The translations under genes and the position numbers were made by a program. The notes beneath the pieces were generated by a model. It was not told the origin of the DNA and ran no database searches. It worked only from the letters and a program-made list of their open reading frames with translations. 49,371 bases of DNA, taken from the NCBI GenBank assembly GCA_900544885.1, contig UQWU01000005.1:1-49371 (forward strand), read 5' to 3'. This document shows, one piece after another, positions 1 to 7,375 of this stretch. Source of the stretch: an uncultured Phascolarctobacterium sp. Lineage in GTDB: Bacteria; Bacillota; Negativicutes; Acidaminococcales; Acidaminococcaceae. Within the stretch, counting starts at the first letter, position 1. Each line of letters starts with the position of its first letter.

Positions 1-972
<972 letters not shown>

Positions 973-1146
973 AATTTATTGAAGAACCGATTTGGCTCTT
1001 AGTTATTAAAAAAGAAATTTATTTGACTTGGTCTTGCGTTTACACGCTCGACCCGCACATTCGCTTTTTTATAGGTTATTGTTCAGTTTTCAAGGTTCAC
1101 TGTCTAGCGATTTGGGCTTTTGTTTTGTTGCCGTATCGCGTCGACT
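973..1146 (-). other. 16S rRNA leader
   Basis: Transcribed leader of about 170 nt between the rRNA promoter and the mature 16S 5' end. It contains CTTGAAAACTGAA (complement at 1082-1094), a boxA-like element seen in Firmicutes rRNA leaders and spacers. A short hairpin AAGAGCC/GGTTCTT lies just before the mature end and fits an RNase processing stem. No ORF with a ribosome binding site is present. Confidence 0.7.
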
Positions 1147-1151
1147 TGTAT

Positions 1152-1180
1152 ATAATACCATCCTTACCCCATTATGTCAA
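1152..1180 (-). promoter_or_regulatory. rRNA operon sigma-A promoter
   Basis: On the minus strand TTGACA (1175-1180) is separated by 17 nt from TATTAT (1152-1157). The -35 is perfect and the -10 matches five of six positions. The predicted start is near 1145. An A/T-rich tract upstream (about 1181-1215) could act as an UP element. Its position about 170 bp before 16S makes it the rRNA promoter. Confidence 0.88.
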
Positions 1181-1249
1181 CACTTTTTTTGAAGTTTTTT
1201 TGCTTTTTTTCGTGATACGCACGGATAAGTTGGCAAATAAAGTATATTA

Positions 1250-1764
1250 AATATACCACTTTTAGGATACAAAAATTTTATAAAAAAAGTGCTATTTTTT
1301 TACATTTTTCTGCTTGTTTTTCATCAAAAAGCGTTAATCTTTCTATTTTTTCTAAAAACTTAGGAAATTTTTCTTCTACTTTTTTGTAGTAGCATTGCTA
1401 CCCTTCCGTCCCTTTTCACCTCTCAGTCACCTTACAAGGGGAGCCAGGCAAGTGCTAATTTACTTCAGCAAAAGTAGTTACTGACGTGTTCTCCTCTACG
1501 ATAGACTAAATATTTCTACCGCAGTAAATTAGTACTTCTAACTTCCGCTCAACGAGCTTGCCTCTCCTTGCAAGGAAAGGTGGCAGTGAGCGTTAGCGAG
1601 CTGACGGAGAGGTCTTACTTCGCCTCTATTCCCAACATCTGTAATACGCCACACTAACCTTGCCTCGCCTTTTAAGGAGAGGTGGCAGCGATCTTTTGCG
1701 AGCTGACGGAGATGTCTTACTTCGCCTCTCTTCCCAACTTTGCAAGAAAAAGTCCCCCGCACAC
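1250..1764. repeat. Intergenic region with copies of a palindromic repeat element
   Basis: Non-coding stretch between the rRNA promoter and hydG. Two clear copies of an element of about 80 bp lie at about 1558-1637 and 1659-1738. Each begins CTTGCCTC, contains AAGGAxAGGTGGCAG and GCGAGCTGACGGAGA, and ends CTTCGCCTCT followed by TTCCCAAC. A weaker inverted relative lies around 1410-1450 (GGGGAGCCAGGCAAG). Each copy holds short inverted repeats. Small ORFs here translate the repeat itself and are not credible genes. This resembles REP/MITE-like intergenic repeats common in Firmicutes genomes; the copy number elsewhere cannot be seen. Confidence 0.65.
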
Positions 1765-1805
1765 AAAAAACTGCACTCAAAAACCATTACAGCCTTTAAG
1801 TGCAG
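1765..1805 (-). terminator. Intrinsic terminator after hydG
   Basis: Read on the minus strand, CTGCACT (complement 1799-1805) and AGTGCAG (complement 1771-1777) form a 7-bp stem with a long loop, followed immediately by TTTTTT. It lies about 40 bp after the hydG stop. The long loop makes it a moderate rather than strong candidate. Confidence 0.6.
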
Positions 1806-1843
1806 TCTAAAAATAACCCTTTTATTTACTTTTTAAATAACCC

Positions 1844-3259
1844 TTAGAAACGGAAATCGCGACCGCCGTGTTCAATTTCGGTCAGATGCTCTTTGCACAC
1901 CTCGCGTACTTTTTCCTGCGGAATAGTCAACAACTCGCGTTCAATCAGCTCTTCACCTAACTTGCGTGTTTCGGGACTAGCATAATCCACCAAATATTCC
2001 TTCAAAGTCATAATAGCATTAGGATGACAGCAGTTTTGAATCTGCTTAGCCTTGCACAGCTCCATGAAACGATCACCTGTACGGCCTGCACGATAACAAG
2101 CAGTGCAGAAAGAAGGCAAAAAACCCAAATCCATCAACCAGGCAATAACCTCATCCAGAGTGCGTTGGTCAGAAACATCAAATTGCTCCGTATCCGTCGG
2201 ACGCTCTTCCTTGGTATAACCGCCGACAGAAGTACGGGAAGCACCGCTGATTTGGGAAATACCTAAATGCAGTGCTTTTTCACGAACAGCCTGACTTTCA
2301 CGAGTAGAAATAATCATACCTGTATACGGTACGGCAATACGGATAATCGCAATAATCTTAGAGAAAATAGTATCATCAATACCATTATCAAAAACACTGG
2401 GATCTATATCATCAGCACGTTTAATACGCGGTACGCTGATAGTATGAGGACCTACGCCATGAACAGCCTCCAGATGCTCTGCGTGCATCAACAAACCTGC
2501 CAGCTCATATTTATAACGCTCCAGGCCGAACAATACGCCCAAACCCACATCATCAATACCGCCCTCCATAGCACGGTCCATAGCCTCGGTATGATAAGCA
2601 TAATTATGTTTAGGTCCTTTCGGATGCAGCATTTCATAACTTTCTTTATGGTATGTTTCTTGGAAAAGAATATAAGTGCCGATGCCTGCCTCTTTTAATT
2701 TGCGATAATTTTCGACAGTAGTAGCCGCAATATTGACATTTACGCGACGGATAGCACCGTTTTTATGCTTAATAGAATAAATAGTTTTAATACAGTCTAA
2801 AATATATTCAATAGGATTATTTACCGGATCCTCTCCTGCCTCCAAAGCCAGACGCTTATGACCCATATCCTGCAAAGCGATTACTTCACGACGTACCTCA
2901 TCCTGAGTCAGCTTTTTACGGCCGATATGGGTATTCTTCGCATGATAAGGACAATAAACACAATGATTAATGCAATAATTAGATAAATACAGCGGAGCAA
3001 ATAATACAATGCGGTTGCCGTAAAAATCTTTCTTAATCTGCTCTGCTAAACGGCAGATAGCTTCAATACGCTCAGGATCCTCGCACGCCAGAAGTACGGA
3101 TGCTTCTCGGTGAGTTAAGCCTTTACGCAGCTCTGCCTTAGCCATAATAGCATCTAAAAGCTCGCTATTGTTCTTGTTAGCTTCCGCATAAGCCAAAGTA
3201 TCCAAAATCTCCTTATGATTAATGAATTCTTCAGCCTTCATAGATTTTACGTTATACAA
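1844..3259 (-). CDS. hydG: [FeFe]-hydrogenase H-cluster maturase HydG (radical SAM tyrosine lyase)
   Basis: HydG cleaves tyrosine to supply CO and cyanide ligands for the diiron site of [FeFe]-hydrogenase in the cytoplasm. The 471-residue product has the radical-SAM motif CINHCVYC (CX3CX2C) near residue 100 and a C-terminal CTAC...NCC cluster (CX2C then about 22 residues to Cys) that binds the second iron-sulfur site. This C-terminal cluster separates HydG from ThiH. The length fits the family. The start appears to be TTG at 3259, because AAGGAGG lies 8 nt upstream; the next ATG (3241) is too far from it. It sits 54 bp downstream of a TM1266-type regulator, probably in one operon. HydE, HydF and a hydrogenase are not in the window. 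Confidence 0.95.
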   Translation of the reverse strand: MYNVKSMKAEEFINHKEILDTLAYAEANKNNSELLDAIMAKAELRKGLTHREASVLLACEDPERIEAICRLAEQIKKDFYGNRIVLFAPLYLSNYCINHCVYCPYHAKNTHIGRKKLTQDEVRREVIALQDMGHKRLALEAGEDPVNNPIEYILDCIKTIYSIKHKNGAIRRVNVNIAATTVENYRKLKEAGIGTYILFQETYHKESYEMLHPKGPKHNYAYHTEAMDRAMEGGIDDVGLGVLFGLERYKYELAGLLMHAEHLEAVHGVGPHTISVPRIKRADDIDPSVFDNGIDDTIFSKIIAIIRIAVPYTGMIISTRESQAVREKALHLGISQISGASRTSVGGYTKEERPTDTEQFDVSDQRTLDEVIAWLMDLGFLPSFCTACYRAGRTGDRFMELCKAKQIQNCCHPNAIMTLKEYLVDYASPETRKLGEELIERELLTIPQEKVREVCKEHLTEIEHGGRDFRF

Positions 3260-3313
3260 AATTTTTCCTCCTTATAGGTCAGCAATGCTTCCCTGTCAGT
3301 GATTTTCAGGTAA

Positions 3314-3577
3314 TTAAGAAATTTCCTCGCTGATAACGTTAGAATAAGCAGTTTTAGCCGTTACTCCCTGTAATCTTCCCAGCTTGCCCGATAAGGCACT
3401 GATGATATTCTGCGGTGCATCCACAGCCACACAGATAATATTAACCCCCTTGGCACGATAAGGCAGCCCCATCCGCCCGATGATATATTGTCCATAAGTA
3501 TGTAAAATGTTATTTAATTTTTCCACAGCATCATCACTGGCAACGATAATCGAAATCACCGCAACTCGGCTATCCAT
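3314..3577 (-). CDS. Putative iron-only hydrogenase system regulator (TM1266 family)
   Basis: Small cytoplasmic protein of 87 residues with an ACT/NikR-C-like ferredoxin fold pattern: RVAVISIIV, then VEKLNNILHTYGQYIIGRMGLPY, then a second beta strand INIICVAV. In many Clostridia and Negativicutes such proteins lie beside hydEFG, and their regulatory role is predicted, not proven. The start is put at ATG 3577: GGAG is 9 nt upstream of it, while the first in-frame ATG (3583) is only 3 nt from GGAG. It is first in a two-gene operon with hydG. Confidence 0.82.
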   Translation of the reverse strand: MDSRVAVISIIVASDDAVEKLNNILHTYGQYIIGRMGLPYRAKGVNIICVAVDAPQNIISALSGKLGRLQGVTAKTAYSNVISEEIS

Positions 3578-3607
3578 CAGCATTCACTCCTTTTACCTGA
3601 TAAACTG

Positions 3608-3616
3608 ATTATAGCA
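3608..3616 (-). promoter_or_regulatory. Extended -10 promoter of the TM1266-hydG operon
   Basis: TGCTATAAT on the minus strand, a perfect extended -10. No good -35 is visible at 16-18 nt. The start of transcription would fall near 3601, giving a leader of about 24 nt that contains the GGAG ribosome binding site. Confidence 0.6.
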
Positions 3617-3644
3617 TACTTAAATGTCTTTTGACCAATCTTTG

Positions 3645-3653
3645 TGTTACAAT
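3645..3653 (+). promoter_or_regulatory. Extended -10 promoter of the exonuclease gene
   Basis: TGTTACAAT on the plus strand, an extended -10 (TGnTACAAT) 39 bp before the exonuclease start. It lies back-to-back with the hydG-operon promoter. The -35 region is poor. Confidence 0.5.
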
Positions 3654-3691
3654 GAAGTTAAAGTAATGAATTTATTTTAGGAGGTCTAAAC

Positions 3692-4318
3692 ATGGAATTT
3701 GTTGCCTTAGATTTTGAAACCGCTAATGCCAGCCGTAACAGTGCCTGCTCCATCGGTATGGTTACTGTCAAAGATGGTCACATTATCGACGAATATTATC
3801 AGCTGATTAAACCTAAATATATTTATTTTAACGAAGAAAACATTGCCGTACATGGTATCACCCGGGAAATGGTCGTAGATAAACCCGATTTTGAAGAGCT
3901 GTGGCCGGATATTTTTGCCCGCCTGCAGCATAAGCAGATTGTTGCACATTTTGCTAAATTTGATATTAACGTCCTGCGCAGTACCTTAAATACTTATTAT
4001 CTGCCCATGCCCAACATCGAATATATCTGTAGTTGGATTCTGGCTAAAAAAGCCTTCCCGCAGCTGGAACGACACAGCCTGGATATAGTGGCTAAGCACG
4101 TAGGCTTTACCTTTAAACATCATCACGCCTTAGAAGATGCCCGAGCCTGCGCCGCCATCGTCAACAAAGTATTGGAAATAACTCCTGCCCAGGATTTTCA
4201 GCATCTAGCCGAAATTTATCACTTTCAATGCGGTCAACTGAGCCGCTGCAATTTTCTGCCCTGCCTGATGGAACAGGAAAAAACAGCACCACTGCCACAG
4301 ATGAACAGCCTTTTTTAA
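3692..4318 (+). CDS. DEDDh 3'-5' exonuclease of the DnaQ/PolC-epsilon type
   Basis: 208-residue cytoplasmic exonuclease. Exo I is VALDFETAN near residue 6, Exo II is AHFAKFDINVL near residue 87, and Exo III is HHALEDARACA near residue 147, so all acidic residues and the general-base His of the DEDDh fold are present. The closest known architecture is the stand-alone exonuclease-domain proteins related to the epsilon subunit. The C-terminal 40 residues are not recognised. AGGAGG sits well placed before ATG 3692. It is a single plus-strand gene between two minus-strand units; substrate (DNA repair or RNA) cannot be told. Confidence 0.85.
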   Translation: MEFVALDFETANASRNSACSIGMVTVKDGHIIDEYYQLIKPKYIYFNEENIAVHGITREMVVDKPDFEELWPDIFARLQHKQIVAHFAKFDINVLRSTLNTYYLPMPNIEYICSWILAKKAFPQLERHSLDIVAKHVGFTFKHHHALEDARACAAIVNKVLEITPAQDFQHLAEIYHFQCGQLSRCNFLPCLMEQEKTAPLPQMNSLF

Positions 4319-4402
4319 CCACAGACCACGGGAAAAAGACGCTAGGAAAAAGCACTTCTAAGCACTAAACGATCAGCAAATAACGCGGTGGCGTAAAGCA
4401 CG

Positions 4403-4449
4403 AAAAAACTCCCGAAGTACATATCAATAACACATACTTCAGGAGTTTT
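4403..4449. terminator. Bidirectional intrinsic terminator
   Basis: ACTCCCGAAGTA and TACTTCAGGAGT form a 12-bp stem with one mismatch. It is flanked by AAAAAA on the left and TTTT on the right, so it can stop the exonuclease transcript on the plus strand and the AsmA-like transcript on the minus strand. Confidence 0.85.
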
Positions 4450-4451
4450 GC

Positions 4452-5768
4452 TTATCTTATTCTAGTCCGTTGACCGTTAGCCTCAACAAAGAAAATATCA
4501 CTTAACTGTACACGACCATTAACAATTTTAAAAGCATTGCTTTCCACATTGCCTAAATCAGTAGCAATAATCACATTCGTAAAACCTAATTCTTTATTTT
4601 GGTCGCTAAAACTGCCGCTAATACTCTTAAACGGCACCAGTAAATAATTACCACACCCTGATTTAAATGTGCCATAAGTTAAACTGCCAGCATTTTTGCC
4701 GTTGTTGCGGAATTTAATATCCAGCTCCACGGAGCAGTTAATCGCATTAGTACGTGCCGCCGCCGAAGCCATTAAATCCTTACCATGAGCATCAATTTTA
4801 TAATGATGATTATCAAAATGATATACACCATAGGCCTCCACAGTACCGCCGTAAATACTGCCCGTTACATTATCCAAGGAAATCAGCCCGTTAGCATAAT
4901 GATAATTACCGTTGATTTTCGTAAAATTTAAACCCGGCAGATTTAATTCATCCATCGCCACAGAGCCGTCAATTGTAGGCTCCTGTAATGTACCTTTCAT
5001 CTCACCTGTAATAGTCATAGGGTCATTAGCATTGCTCAGACCTAAGGAAGCAGGCACGACCTTATATAACCCTAAATTAACTAATAATTTCTGGGAAGCA
5101 TCCAGATGCACCGTACCATCAATATTCAGACCATCACCGACCATACTGCCACCGAACTTACCCGCATCCAGATGCACGACCAAATCCTTATGATGCTTGA
5201 CCTGTACAAAACCGTTCACATCATTAAGAATAAAACTTCTTTTTTTATACTCGGCAGATAAAACAGTATCCTTGAAAATCAGCTTAATATTAGGCAGATT
5301 ATCAGGCAGGTTAAGATTTTTCCTGCCCGACTTATGCTCTTTTTTTACCCCAGGCTGCTTATCCCTATGTAAAACATCCATATGCATATTATTGTCGAAG
5401 CCCACATGAATCAAAGCATTATCCAGCTCCAACTCCTCAATGCTCTCTAAGCTCGGCTTATTAACAACAATATCCCAAGTACTGACCTTCATGCGTCCCT
5501 GCTCCACATTAATCAAAGCTGCGCCGTTAGGTGCCATCCAGCTCAATTTAGTAAAATAAACATTGCCCCATAAATCAGCACTCAGCTTTTCGGCCTTAAC
5601 CTGGCCAAGCAGCACCTGCTGTTTAGCCATCTCCCTATTAAAAATATCAGCAGCTTGTCTGCTGGCCAATTCACACAGCACTAAAAAAATAATTATGCCC
5701 AGGATAATTATCCCTGCAACAATCCCGATAGCTGTACCCTTATGCATCTGTTTCAACTTATCAATCAT
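4452..5768 (-). CDS. AsmA/TamB-like inner-membrane-anchored periplasmic protein
   Basis: 438 residues with one N-terminal membrane helix (about 13-35, GTAIGIVAGIIILGIIIFLVL) and a long soluble part predicted to be periplasmic. The region from about 200 to 340 has the repeating short beta-strand pattern of AsmA/TamB proteins (INGNYHYANGLISLDNV, GSIYGGTVEAYGVYH). This family forms lipid-transfer bridges or grooves at the inner membrane of diderms, so the likely role is envelope lipid transport; that is inference. GAGGTGAG is placed before ATG 5768. It is transcribed alone, divergently from the small membrane gene. Confidence 0.7.
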   Translation of the reverse strand: MIDKLKQMHKGTAIGIVAGIIILGIIIFLVLCELASRQAADIFNREMAKQQVLLGQVKAEKLSADLWGNVYFTKLSWMAPNGAALINVEQGRMKVSTWDIVVNKPSLESIEELELDNALIHVGFDNNMHMDVLHRDKQPGVKKEHKSGRKNLNLPDNLPNIKLIFKDTVLSAEYKKRSFILNDVNGFVQVKHHKDLVVHLDAGKFGGSMVGDGLNIDGTVHLDASQKLLVNLGLYKVVPASLGLSNANDPMTITGEMKGTLQEPTIDGSVAMDELNLPGLNFTKINGNYHYANGLISLDNVTGSIYGGTVEAYGVYHFDNHHYKIDAHGKDLMASAAARTNAINCSVELDIKFRNNGKNAGSLTYGTFKSGCGNYLLVPFKSISGSFSDQNKELGFTNVIIATDLGNVESNAFKIVNGRVQLSDIFFVEANGQRTRIR

Positions 5769-5798
5769 CTTCTCACCTCAAAAGCCAGCGATACTTTC

Positions 5799-5827
5799 TT
5801 GAAGAAAAAAGCACTTTTTGTTATAAT
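5799..5827 (+). promoter_or_regulatory. Strong sigma-A promoter for the 65-residue membrane protein
   Basis: TTGAAG (5799-5804), 17-nt spacer, TATAAT (5822-5827), with TG one base before the -10 (extended). Its -35 lies about 30 bp upstream of the divergent AsmA-like start. Confidence 0.82.
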
Positions 5828-5899
5828 GAAAGCAATATTTCAAAGAACATTCAGGCTGCTGCACTGCAAAAGCCTAGGATATACAGGAGGAGTCGGACC

Positions 5900-6097
5900 A
5901 TGCTCAATATCTTATTTGCTTTATTTCTTTTCGGTATGCTGGTTGTACTCTGTGGCAAAGCAATTATCCGTGCTACAAGACAGCAACAGCCACTCAACGG
6001 AAAGGAAGCCGCTTTGTTGGTCGCTCTTTCTCTTGGCTGTATGATAGCCTTAAACGCCGGCGTCAGTGCCGTATATCACGTACCACTGTTCTACTAA
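5900..6097 (+). CDS. Small two-helix membrane protein, function unknown
   Basis: 65 residues, not recognised. Helix 1 spans about 2-24 (NILFALFLFGMLVVLCGKAII), followed by a short polar link with RATRQQQPLNGKE and helix 2 at about 37-60 (ALLVALSLGCMIALNAGVSAV). The gene is well supported: near-consensus promoter, GGAGG 11 nt before ATG, and an intrinsic terminator 31 bp after the stop. So it is a monocistronic unit dedicated to a tiny inner-membrane protein. A regulator or subunit of an envelope process is possible, but nothing in the sequence says which. Confidence 0.75.
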   Translation: MLNILFALFLFGMLVVLCGKAIIRATRQQQPLNGKEAALLVALSLGCMIALNAGVSAVYHVPLFY

Positions 6098-6128
6098 TTG
6101 TTCTCTATGCATATTTTACATGGAAAAG

Positions 6129-6159
6129 CCATACCAAACAAGGTATGGTTTTTCTTTTT
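6129..6159 (+). terminator. Intrinsic terminator of the small membrane gene
   Basis: CCATACC/GGTATGG stem (6129-6135 with 6142-6148), 6-nt loop, then TTTTTCTTTTT. Confidence 0.88.
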
Positions 6160-6790
6160 GCAATATCTTCACAATCAGTATTTATGCTGCCGTATTTATC
6201 CGGCTATGAGTAACGCTAAAAGTACGCCAAAAAAAGACACACCGAAAGCAACAAGAATATTTATTCCTCTTCTCAACTTCTTAGAAAATGTACTACAAGC
6301 AATATTTAACAGCACTATTCTCCTAATCATTTCCCCAGCTTGCTCTAAAAAGTACGCTGAAAGCAGACCTGATGTAAATAGGCAATTTTATTTTCCTCTA
6401 CATTCTCAGAAAAACATCTTTAATAGGCAGTTTTATTTTCCCCTACATTCTTAGAAAAACGTTTCTAAATTACAGAAAAACTTTTCTCATACTGCAAGTA
6501 TATTTCTTTCCATACCACAAAAATGTAACCTAAGACGGGAACTGCTAAAGCTAAAGCGACTACTATTTTTCTCCCACACGCAAAACGAATATAACTAACA
6601 ACGACCTGCGCATATGTTGATTAAGAACATTTTCTCAGTACACTCTACCAAAAATATAACGCCAGACGTTTACCGCTCTTTTTGTCGTCTACAACATTTC
6701 TCAGCACTCACGCTAAAAATATTACGCCCCTGAACAAATTACCTTCACCTTCCAGCCCCCGCTACCGACTGCTAAACGGTAAATGCGTAT
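6160..6790. other. Gene-free, decayed-looking region with a 45-bp tandem duplication
   Basis: About 630 bp with no credible intact gene. Two imperfect copies beginning AATAGGCA/AATAGGCAG lie at 6377-6417 and 6422-6462 with a 45-bp period and three mismatches in the first 39 bases. On the minus strand two short open stretches encode membrane-like segments: about 6210-6395, ending GINILVAFGVSFFGVLLALLIAG then stop, and about 6465-6620, containing RKIVVALALAVPVLGYIFVVW. Both lack a proper start and are separated by stops. They could be the remains of a small membrane protein gene; this is weak. Confidence 0.4.
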
Positions 6791-6795
6791 AGGCA

Positions 6796-6846
6796 GAAAA
6801 AAAGTGCGTGCATTACCGACAAAATGTCAGCAGCTGCTACGCACTT
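6796..6846 (-). terminator. Intrinsic terminator after smpB
   Basis: Minus strand: AAGTGCGT (complement 6839-6846) pairs with ACGCACTT (complement 6802-6809) around an inner hairpin (TGACA/TGTCG), followed by a T tract. It ends the esterase-rnr-smpB operon. Confidence 0.8.
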
Positions 6847-6890
6847 CTTACTTCGACCTTATCTAGGATTAGACGCCAATTGCTCTAAAC

Positions 6891-7358
6891 TTATCTGTTG
6901 CGCTCCTTGAGAGCACGTTCCATTTCCCGCTTAGCATCCTTTTTCGCTAAATCCTGACGCTTATCATATAATTTTTTACCTACAGCCAAAGCCAGCTCCA
7001 TCTTCACCAAACCATGCTTAAAATACAGCTTCAGCGGTACTAGAGTCATGCCTTTTTCCTGTACCTTACCAATCAGCTTATTGATTTCCTGACGATGCAG
7101 CAATAAACGACGATTACGCAAGGGGTCATGATTGAAAATATTTCCGTGATCATAAGGACTGATATGCAAGTTATACACAAAAACCTCTGCTTTACGAGTA
7201 ATCTGTGCATAACTATCCTTCATATTCGCTTTACCTGCACGTAAAGATTTCACCTCTGTACCTGTCAGAGCAATACCTGCTTCAAAGGTTTCGTGAATCG
7301 TATAATCATGTCTAGCTTTACGATTTTCTGAAATAATCTTAATTTTTTCTTCTGCCAT
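6891..7358 (-). CDS. smpB: SsrA-binding protein SmpB
   Basis: SmpB binds tmRNA and brings it to stalled ribosomes for trans-translation. The 155-residue product has the family core: NRKARHDYTIHETFEAGIAL at the N-terminus, GTEVKSLRAGKANMKDSYA, HISPYDHGN and the basic C-terminal tail (KKDAKREMERALKERNR) that inserts into the mRNA channel. It lies 17 bp downstream of rnr, the classic pairing, since RNase R degrades tagged non-stop mRNAs. No ssrA gene was seen in the downstream gap. The Shine-Dalgarno is weak, so translation may be coupled to rnr. Confidence 0.97.
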   Translation of the reverse strand: MAEEKIKIISENRKARHDYTIHETFEAGIALTGTEVKSLRAGKANMKDSYAQITRKAEVFVYNLHISPYDHGNIFNHDPLRNRRLLLHRQEINKLIGKVQEKGMTLVPLKLYFKHGLVKMELALAVGKKLYDKRQDLAKKDAKREMERALKERNR

Positions 7359-7375
7359 ACCTTACCATTCTTTTC

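Noticed and set aside
1538..1780. 80-codon minus-strand frame (LRQLA..CHLSL..GEA repeats)
   Set aside because: Translates the intergenic repeat; no ribosome binding site; typical mis-annotation of such repeats.
3631..3653. TTGACC as -35 for the exonuclease promoter
   Set aside because: Only 11 nt from TACAAT, too close; the extended -10 is the better explanation.
6098..6454. 118-codon plus-strand frame after the small membrane gene
   Set aside because: Begins in the terminator hairpin of the previous gene, has no ribosome binding site, and its end is the 45-bp tandem repeat.
6460..6890. Possible tmRNA gene near smpB
   Set aside because: Looked for the tRNA-like 3' end and the GGGG..GGTTTCGAC 5' start on both strands; neither is present.
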